Source of the DNA: Flavobacteriales bacterium
Lineage (GTDB): Bacteria; Bacteroidota; Bacteroidia; Flavobacteriales_D; Sanyastnellaceae
Reading direction: 5' to 3'
Length of the DNA: 5,028 nucleotides
Assembly: GCA_015663855.1 (NCBI GenBank)
Contig: DQRJ01000057.1
Location: forward strand, 1 to 5,028
Shown here one piece after another: positions 1 to 5,028 of the stretch. The notes under the pieces were generated by a model that saw only the letters and a list, made by a program, of their open reading frames with translations, was not told the DNA's origin and ran no database searches. The translations under genes were made by a program, and so were the position numbers. The first letter of the stretch is position 1, and the number at the start of each line of letters is the position of its first letter.

Positions 1-134
1 AAGTGGTATTTAAGTCATTCAAGTCGATAGTTGTGTTAGGCCTAGAAGATGGAACAATAATCCTGGCAGAGCCGGTAATAGGAGCTTATGAGGGAATGGC
101 AGTGAAGTCGAGTAATAGTTCAGAGAAGGGATGA
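1..134 (+). CDS. C-terminal end of probable RND efflux periplasmic adaptor (HlyD/MFP family), 5' truncated
   Basis: Reading from base 3 gives 43 codons without interruption to a TGA at 132-134; the rest of the gene lies before the window. The visible peptide has a beta-rich stretch (VVLGLEDGTIILAEP) followed by a hydrophilic Ser/Lys-rich end (SSNSSEKG). A short beta hairpin near the C-terminus with a polar tail is what membrane-fusion proteins of RND pumps usually show in their membrane-proximal domain, but the fragment alone is too short for a firm family call. The main support is context: it is immediately upstream of, and overlaps by 4 bases (ATGA), an RND permease that is itself followed by a TolC-type gene, and the adaptor is the component still missing. 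Such adaptors are lipid- or membrane-anchored in the periplasm and join the inner-membrane pump to the outer-membrane channel. It could be another kind of protein, but this is unlikely in this position. Confidence 0.75.
   Translation, partial: VVFKSFKSIVVLGLEDGTIILAEPVIGAYEGMAVKSSNSSEKG
121..134 (+). promoter_or_regulatory. Adaptor/permease ATGA overlap with weak ribosome binding site
   Basis: The adaptor stop TGA (132-134) lies inside the permease start ATGA (131-134). An AGAG at 122-125 sits 5 bases before the ATG and is the only reasonably placed Shine-Dalgarno-like element; the AAGG at 126-129 is only 1 base from the start, which is too close to be ideal. The layout suggests termination-reinitiation, in which ribosomes finishing the adaptor start the pump. 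The overlap is seen directly; the coupling is inferred. Confidence 0.6.
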
Positions 135-3100
135 GAAACATAATTAAGTTTTTCGTCCAACACCATATAGTGGGTGACTTATTGATGCTGGCTATTATTA
201 TATCAGGCCTTGTAGGTATGTCTAGTTTAAGGTCAAACTTCTTCCCAGAAGTTGATTCAAAAATTGTTGTAATTCAAACTGTCTATCCCGGTGCCTCACC
301 TGAGGAAATAGAGGAGGGGATAGTTGCGAAAATCGAAGAAAACCTACAAGGGGTTAATAATATTGTATTAGTTACTTCGACATGTACGGAAAATTTTGGT
401 AGTATAGTTGTAGAGGTAAAAAATTCTAATAAAACAGATCAAGCGCTTCAAGATGTCAAGAACGCTGTAGATAGGATAGCTTCGTTTCCTGCTGGGATGG
501 AACCCCCTATTATTTTCAAACAAGAATCTGAGAATATTGCTATTATTCTTGCAGTTACTGGTGTAGATGATCTGCATTTACTTAAGACTACCGCCAGAGA
601 TATAGAGAGGGGACTAAGGTCGTATGACGGGATTTCTCAAATATATCTTTCTGGATTTCCTGATGAAGAGATTGAAATTGCGGTTAGAGAAGATAAACTA
701 GACGAGTTAGGGATTTCTATAGCGGAGGTAGCTCAGGCTGTACGAAACACTAATATCGAAACTACTGGGGGGAGAATTAAAACAGATACGGAAGAGCTTT
801 TAGTTCGAGGACGATTTAAGGTTTATTCGGCCGAAAAATTTCAAGATATCGTAATTAAAGCGGACAAGAATGGGAGGATAATTCGACTTTCGGACTTGGC
901 TGAGATAAAAAATCGTTGGTCGGATACGGATCCATCTAGGAACTGGTTTAATGGAAAACCATCGGTTAGCATTACTGTGAATAGTCTTAATTCAGAATCT
1001 ATTCTCGATGTTACGGAGTATGTAAGAGCTTACATCGCAGCTTTTAACGAGCGTGGAGGCGAGTTGAAACTCGATATTATTCGAGACCAATCTGTCGTAC
1101 TTAACCAACGTATTGACTTACTCGTTAATAATGGGATCATTGGGTTTTTGTTAGTGCTTTTGTTTTTGGCACTATTTCTAAATCTCAGACTCGCGTTTTG
1201 GGTAGCCCTAGCTATCCCTGTGTCTTTTGCAGGTATGTTCATGTTCGCAGAGATGGCGGGCATCACCATTAATGTGGTGAGTTTGTTCGGAATGATACTC
1301 GTGATAGGAATTTTAGTGGATGACGGAATTGTAATCGCTGAGAATATTTATAGAAAATATGAGCGAGGTTTTTCTCGCATGGAAGCGACGATTGAAGGTA
1401 CCATGGAAGTTCTACCGGCTGTATTTTCTGCCATTATCACTACGATTATAGCTTTTTCAGCGTTCTTCTACATAGAAGGGAAACTTGGAGACATTTTCCA
1501 GGACATGGCCACGGTTATTATCCTGACATTAATCTTCTCGTTAATCGAAGGAGCCTTTATTCTACCTGCACACGTTGGTAATTCTAAAGCATTGAGAAGT
1601 GACTTTAAGCCAAACAAGTTAGAGGTGACGATGAGTAAATTTCTTAATCGTTTGAGAGACCTTTTTTACGTTCCGGTGTTAGCATTCACTCTTCGTAGTC
1701 CATGGATTTCATTCAGTGTAATAGTTGCAATTTTCCTAATTACTGTTCCAGGGCTAATAGGTGGAGGATTTGTTAGAACTACATTTTTTCCGTTTATCGA
1801 GGGGGACTTTATTACCGTAAACCTGACTATGCAAGCAGGAACAAGGGAAGGGATAACGTTAGAGGAGTTAAATAAAATGGAAGCTGCGGTTTGGGAAGTA
1901 AATGAAGAATTAAGCGCTGAAAGAACTGATGGGCTGAATACTATTTTAGCGATAGATAAAAAAATAGGTCCTTCTACTCATAGTGGGTCATTGAATATTC
2001 AGCTACTCGACGGGGAGAGGCGAGGAGTTTTAAGTACAGATGTTAGTTCTAGAATTCGTGAGAAAGTAGGTGTAGTGTATGGTGCTGAAAATCTAAGCTT
2101 TGCTGCTTTTTCTCCTTTTGGAAGAGCTGTGTCGATTTCTCTTTTAGGAAACGATTTGGAAACCCTTGAAGCTGCAACCCAGGAGTTAAAAGCGGAGATG
2201 AATAAGCGTGATGAACTAAAAGATGTTACGGATAGTAATCAAGCTGGGCTGCATGAAATTAGTGTGACCTTACTTCCTCGTGCTTACCAACTAGGGTTTA
2301 ATGAGCAGGAGCTTTTGTCCCAAATCCGTCAAGCCTTCTATGGATTTGAAGTCCAAAGATTACAGAAAGGACGTGATGAAGTTAGGGTTTGGGTAAGGCT
2401 TGATGAAAGGGATAGGTCTTCTATAGGATCACTTGAGAATTTCAGGTTGAGAACGGTGACAGGCGATAGAGTACCTTTTTCCGAGGTGTGCGAGATTAAT
2501 GTAGAACGTGGGATTACGGCTATAAATCGTATTTACGGACAACGAGAAGTTCAAGTAAGTGCAGATCTATCAGGACCGAAGGCAAGTGCGACCGATATTA
2601 TCGCAGAACTAAAATCCGATATCGTTCCGGCAATCCTTTCTCGTTACCCATCGGTTCGGGCTAGTTATGAAGGCCAAAACCGTGAGGTCAGTAAGTCCCA
2701 GAAATCAATCGCGAAGGTCATGCCACTCATTTTCGCCTTGATGTTTTTCGTTATCGTCCTCACTTTCCGATCACCACTACAAGGAGTTGCCGTTTTCGGG
2801 TTAATCCCATTCGGGCTTGTCGGAATAAGCATAGGTCACTGGCTACTCGATGCTCAGATCAGTCTTTTCTCTGTATTGGGAATGCTTGCTCTTGTCGGGA
2901 TTCTTGTAAATGATGCCCTTGTGTTTGTAGCGGCATACAATAGTTACTTGAAAGAGGGAATGACTGTGCATGAAGCGATTTGGGAATCAGGAATGAATAG
3001 ATTCCGTCCGATTATTCTCACGTCTGTTACGACAGTAGCTGGACTTGCACCGCTTATGTTGAATAAGAGTTTCCAAGCTCAATTCTTGATACCGATGGCT

Positions 3101-3319
3101 ATTTCAGTTGCTTTCGGATTGTTATTCGTAACAGTAATTATTCTGGTTCTTTTACCGATTTTCCTTCAGTGGATTAACCCACTGCACAGAGGCTGGATTT
3201 GGGTTAATAATGGTAAGTGGCTTACTGTTAGAGAGGCAGAGCCAGCTGTTAGAGAGCAAGCTATAGCGAGAGAGATTAATGAAGAAATATCGGGTCCATC
3301 AACGACAGAGCAATCATGA
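131..3319 (+). CDS. RND-family efflux permease (AcrB/HAE1-like inner-membrane pump), complete
   Basis: This is a proton-driven inner-membrane exporter that would act as a trimer with the adaptor upstream and the TolC-type protein downstream; the substrate is unknown. At 1062 residues it has the usual length of the family (AcrB is about 1050). It shows the typical duplicated plan: TM1 at about 12-30, a periplasmic porter/docking loop at about 31-332, TM2-TM6 at about 334-480, TM7 at about 524-546, a second periplasmic loop at about 547-858, and TM8-TM12 at about 860-1012. Family landmarks are FFPEVD (37-42), YPGASPEEIEEGI (52-64), the TM4 motif GILVDDGIVIAEN with the paired proton-relay aspartates D397/D398, and RFRPIILTS (957-965) with the conserved Arg R959. 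In TM10, where AcrB has GLSAKN with the relay Lys, this protein reads GILVND (N927/D928), so the relay differs. A cytoplasmic tail of about 50 residues (1013-1062) is charged and probably helical. The start is supported by the canonical N-terminus (short amphipathic segment, then TM1) and by the ATGA overlap. The HAE1-like class is confident; drug specificity cannot be read from the sequence. Confidence 0.96.
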   Translation: MRNIIKFFVQHHIVGDLLMLAIIISGLVGMSSLRSNFFPEVDSKIVVIQTVYPGASPEEIEEGIVAKIEENLQGVNNIVLVTSTCTENFGSIVVEVKNSNKTDQALQDVKNAVDRIASFPAGMEPPIIFKQESENIAIILAVTGVDDLHLLKTTARDIERGLRSYDGISQIYLSGFPDEEIEIAVREDKLDELGISIAEVAQAVRNTNIETTGGRIKTDTEELLVRGRFKVYSAEKFQDIVIKADKNGRIIRLSDLAEIKNRWSDTDPSRNWFNGKPSVSITVNSLNSESILDVTEYVRAYIAAFNERGGELKLDIIRDQSVVLNQRIDLLVNNGIIGFLLVLLFLALFLNLRLAFWVALAIPVSFAGMFMFAEMAGITINVVSLFGMILVIGILVDDGIVIAENIYRKYERGFSRMEATIEGTMEVLPAVFSAIITTIIAFSAFFYIEGKLGDIFQDMATVIILTLIFSLIEGAFILPAHVGNSKALRSDFKPNKLEVTMSKFLNRLRDLFYVPVLAFTLRSPWISFSVIVAIFLITVPGLIGGGFVRTTFFPFIEGDFITVNLTMQAGTREGITLEELNKMEAAVWEVNEELSAERTDGLNTILAIDKKIGPSTHSGSLNIQLLDGERRGVLSTDVSSRIREKVGVVYGAENLSFAAFSPFGRAVSISLLGNDLETLEAATQELKAEMNKRDELKDVTDSNQAGLHEISVTLLPRAYQLGFNEQELLSQIRQAFYGFEVQRLQKGRDEVRVWVRLDERDRSSIGSLENFRLRTVTGDRVPFSEVCEINVERGITAINRIYGQREVQVSADLSGPKASATDIIAELKSDIVPAILSRYPSVRASYEGQNREVSKSQKSIAKVMPLIFALMFFVIVLTFRSPLQGVAVFGLIPFGLVGISIGHWLLDAQISLFSVLGMLALVGILVNDALVFVAAYNSYLKEGMTVHEAIWESGMNRFRPIILTSVTTVAGLAPLMLNKSFQAQFLIPMAISVAFGLLFVTVIILVLLPIFLQWINPLHRGWIWVNNGKWLTVREAEPAVREQAIAREINEEISGPSTTEQS
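3226..3256 (+). repeat. In-frame 21-base tandem partial repeat encoding two VRE heptads in the permease tail
   Basis: The 10-base string TGTTAGAGAG occurs at 3226-3235 and again at 3247-3256, exactly 21 bases (7 codons) apart. It encodes VREAEPA followed by VREQAIA (residues 1033-1046), and a further ARE follows at 1046-1048. The segment lies in the C-terminal cytoplasmic tail after TM12. The pattern looks like a small duplication that lengthened an amphipathic helix; only part of each unit is identical, so chance similarity of charged codons is possible. Confidence 0.45.
3306..3319 (+). promoter_or_regulatory. Permease/TolC ATGA overlap with weak ribosome binding site
   Basis: The permease stop TGA (3317-3319) overlaps the TolC-family start ATG (3316-3318) as ATGA. 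The only Shine-Dalgarno-like element is AGAG at 3307-3310, 5 bases before the start, with no AGGAG-type core. As at the preceding junction, translation of the downstream gene is probably coupled to termination of the upstream one. The overlap is seen directly; coupling is inferred. Confidence 0.6.
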
Positions 3320-4683
3320 ATAAAGTAATCATTAACACAGCTGTATTAGTGGTCTTTTCTACTTTTTATGCTCTGATTTCTATATCAAATGTATCCGCTC
3401 AATCGAATCAAATATTGAGCGCACCGGATTTGAGCTTAGAGGGGGCAATTTTTCGTGCTCTTGAATCTAATTACGGAATTAGAACTGCCCGTTTGGGAGT
3501 AAAGGCATCTGAAATCAACAATAGCTGGGGTTCGGCGGGTGCACTCCCGACTTTAACTTCATCTGTAAGCACAAATAAAGCGGTCAGTGACCAAACCGAA
3601 AACCCGACATCATTCATCCAGGAAAAACTTGAATCGGATGGGATAAGTGGTGGACTGAACCTCAATTGGACACTGTTCAACGGCATGGGCATGTTCGCTT
3701 CTAAAACCCGACTTGAGCTCCTAGAGTCACAGTCTGAGGGGCAAGTCGAGCTGATTATTGAGAATACCGTGCAAGCGATTGATTTGGCATATCATAACAT
3801 TCTAGTCCAAATCCAGTTGCTTCAAGTTCTCAACGAATCAATGGATCTCAGTAGGGATAGGCTTAATGAGATTCTGTGGAGTGAGGAATATGGTGCCGCG
3901 GGGACTTTTGATAGGCTTCAATTTGAGAATGCGATTCTTGCGGATAGTGCTGCTTGGTTACAGCAGGGTGTGGCGGTTCACACTTCCATTCGCAATCTAA
4001 ATCGATTAATGGGGGATGAGGAAGATGCGGAATGGATGTTTACGAGTAAGCTTTCTGCACCACCAGTTTTGCAGGATTACTCTAACCTCCTTATTTCGGT
4101 ACTTCAGAATAACGTGAATATCAGTAATGCGATTTTATCGAATAGAATTGCTCACCAAGGGGTAAAGCAAAGCCAGGCGTTTTTATATCCTGTGCTAGGA
4201 CTTAATGCTGCGTTTTCTGATGCAGTGTCTCAATTTTCGGCGGGGGATTTACAGGGGAGTGGTAGGTCTGTTAATACATCTGCGCTTCTCACTTTAAACT
4301 TCAATCTCTTTAATGGAGGTGCTACTCGGCGAGCTATCGCCCTCGCTACAATTCAAGAGGATATTTCGAGAATCGACGAAGAAAATGTGAGAAACCTAGT
4401 GGGTTCGCTTGCGAGCGATGCTTATGAGAGATACGTTCTTAGTTCGAAAGTTTACGATCTTAATGTTAAGGCTTCAAACAATGCTAATATTTCATTGTCT
4501 ATTGCCGAAGCGTCGTATAAGAACGGTGTAATTAATGCCTTGGATTATCGATTACTTGAGGTCGCCCTTCAACGTGCAAGAGTTAATGAACTTCAATCGT
4601 TACTTGTTTGGCGTGGGGCTTACGTCGAGTTGCAAAAGTTAACGGGAGCTCTTCGAGGCCCGATAAAGTTAGAGATGTTATAG
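3316..4683 (+). CDS. TolC-family outer-membrane efflux protein, complete
   Basis: This protein would form the trimeric outer-membrane channel through which the RND pump discharges its substrate. Its 455 residues fit the family (about 420-500). Residues 1-28 look like a Sec signal peptide: MNK start, hydrophobic core (about 8-23), and a small-residue site around VSA-Q at 26-29. There is no lipobox Cys after it, so unlike OprM it is probably not a lipoprotein. The mature part shows the internal duplication of the OEP fold. Half one runs from LSLEGAIFRALESN (39-52) through ALPTL (76-80), NWTLFNG (117-123) and a long helical hairpin to RNLNRLMG (226-233). Half two has FLYPVL (289-294), NFNLFNG (328-334) and a second hairpin with YKNGVINALDYRLLE (401-415), ending in ELQKLTGAL (438-446). 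The LFNG strand ends and the G-x-x-x-x-x-D helix turns recur in both halves. The start is fixed by the signal peptide and the ATGA overlap with the permease gene. The stop overlaps the convergent gmd gene. The family call is confident; a specific name is not justified. Confidence 0.95.
   Translation: MNKVIINTAVLVVFSTFYALISISNVSAQSNQILSAPDLSLEGAIFRALESNYGIRTARLGVKASEINNSWGSAGALPTLTSSVSTNKAVSDQTENPTSFIQEKLESDGISGGLNLNWTLFNGMGMFASKTRLELLESQSEGQVELIIENTVQAIDLAYHNILVQIQLLQVLNESMDLSRDRLNEILWSEEYGAAGTFDRLQFENAILADSAAWLQQGVAVHTSIRNLNRLMGDEEDAEWMFTSKLSAPPVLQDYSNLLISVLQNNVNISNAILSNRIAHQGVKQSQAFLYPVLGLNAAFSDAVSQFSAGDLQGSGRSVNTSALLTLNFNLFNGGATRRAIALATIQEDISRIDEENVRNLVGSLASDAYERYVLSSKVYDLNVKASNNANISLSIAEASYKNGVINALDYRLLEVALQRARVNELQSLLVWRGAYVELQKLTGALRGPIKLEML
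4678..4683. other. Overlapping convergent stop codons of the tolC-like gene and gmd
   Basis: On the + strand the bases read TTA TAG: last Leu codon and stop of the TolC-family gene. On the - strand the same bases read CTA TAA: last Leu codon and stop of gmd. The two genes therefore overlap tail to tail by 6 bases with no intergenic DNA, and any transcription terminator must lie inside one of the coding regions. I saw no strong GC-rich hairpin followed by a T-run on either side. Confidence 0.85.
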
Positions 4684-5028
4684 ACCTGCTAGCTTTAAGT
4701 GGCTTTCGCGCTTAGCAATTTCGAGGTCGGAGGCTACCATTTCAGAACACAGATCCCTCCATGGTGTGGTGGCTTCCCATCCTAGTTTCGAAAGAGCCTT
4801 TGAGGCGTCTCCGACTAGAGTATCTACTTCTGCGGGTCGGAAATATCTTGGATCGATTTTCACGAGCGTTTCACCAGACTCGGAACACACGCCGATTTCA
4901 TCTGACCCTTCTCCCTTCCAAATAAGAGTAACTCCGGTATCGGCAAATGCCTGAGTAGTAAATTCTCGAACCGAAATTTGTGTACCTGTAGCTAAAACGT
5001 AGTCGTCGGGCGTGTCTTGCTGAAGCAT
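4678..5028 (-). CDS. gmd: GDP-mannose 4,6-dehydratase, C-terminal 116 residues (5' part beyond window)
   Basis: This cytoplasmic NADP-dependent short-chain dehydrogenase/reductase family enzyme converts GDP-D-mannose to GDP-4-keto-6-deoxy-D-mannose, the branch point to GDP-L-fucose, GDP-D-rhamnose and GDP-perosamine used in capsule, O-antigen or exopolysaccharide. The fragment matches the well-known C-terminal part of Gmd: MLQQDTPDDYVLATG, then SVREF (19-23 of the fragment), the signature DPRYFRPAEVDTLVGD (59-74), KLGW (81-84), and an ending EMVASDLEIAKRE as in enterobacterial Gmd. The R and E of RPAEV belong to the nucleotide-sugar binding region in the family. The N-terminal Rossmann domain and the catalytic Thr/Tyr/Lys residues are not in the window. 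The Met at the window edge is an internal family residue (MLQQ), not the start; whole Gmd proteins are about 320-375 residues. The linker before DPRYFRP is short, unlike the longer insertion of E. coli Gmd. The gene is transcribed toward the efflux operon and is not part of it; it may belong to a polysaccharide locus to the right. Confidence 0.95.
   Translation of the reverse strand: MLQQDTPDDYVLATGTQISVREFTTQAFADTGVTLIWKGEGSDEIGVCSESGETLVKIDPRYFRPAEVDTLVGDASKALSKLGWEATTPWRDLCSEMVASDLEIAKRESHLKLAGL

Noticed and set aside
1..130. Possible promoter or leader region before the permease
   Set aside because: The stretch is an open frame ending in TGA overlapping the permease start and fits the tail of an upstream adaptor gene; no -35/-10 pair stood out.
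368..577. 69-residue open frame on the - strand inside the permease gene
   Set aside because: Antisense to a confidently identified permease region, with no recognisable motif; a shadow frame.
1030..1269. 79-residue open frame on the - strand opposite TM2-TM3 of the permease
   Set aside because: Composition is explained by the complement of membrane-segment codons; no family resemblance.
383..2491. Two lone cysteines in the permease (C85 and C787) as a possible periplasmic disulfide
   Set aside because: They fall in different subdomains expected to be far apart, so a bond is not supported without a structure.
3471..3692. 73-residue open frame on the - strand inside the TolC-family gene
   Set aside because: Lies wholly opposite a well-supported gene and shows no domain or independent start signal.
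4689..4716. Possible hairpin from GCTAGC and CTTAGC just past the TolC stop, as a terminator
   Set aside because: Pairing is only about four to five bases with a mismatch, has a long loop and no following T-run; too weak to call.
4766..4954. 62-residue open frame on the + strand opposite gmd
   Set aside because: The - strand frame clearly encodes conserved Gmd motifs across this stretch; the + strand frame is a shadow.

Overview
The window holds one end of a tripartite efflux operon on the + strand, followed by the 3' end of an unrelated sugar-nucleotide gene on the - strand. An RND permease with large periplasmic loops and a TolC-type outer-membrane protein with a signal peptide together require an outer membrane, so the host is a Gram-negative (diderm) bacterium. 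Base composition is moderately AT-rich. Nothing seen here fixes the phylum.

Layout: bases 1-134 encode the last 43 residues of a protein that is most likely the HlyD/MFP-type periplasmic adaptor. It overlaps by 4 bases (ATGA) a complete 1062-residue RND permease (131-3319), which in turn overlaps by 4 bases (ATGA) a complete 455-residue TolC-family protein (3316-4683). The order adaptor, pump, outer-membrane channel is the classic one for mexAB-oprM-like operons. The three products would assemble into a channel spanning both membranes, driven by the proton gradient, that exports an unidentified substrate. No regulator, promoter or terminator for the operon is visible; the promoter must lie upstream of the window.

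From the right edge, the - strand carries the C-terminal 116 residues of GDP-mannose 4,6-dehydratase (gmd), an enzyme of deoxyhexose (fucose, rhamnose, perosamine type) precursor synthesis. It converges on the efflux operon, and the two stop codons overlap by 6 bases, leaving no intergenic space.

The window is almost entirely coding, with no stretch over 300 bases lacking a gene. I see no RNA gene, mobile element, CRISPR array or clear novel system. The points most worth a second look are the replacement of the TM10 lysine of the AcrB-type proton relay by Asn-Asp in the permease, the matching CAGAG-N5-ATGA arrangement at both operon junctions, the overlapping convergent stops, the duplicated heptad in the permease tail, and an uneven base composition along the permease gene.
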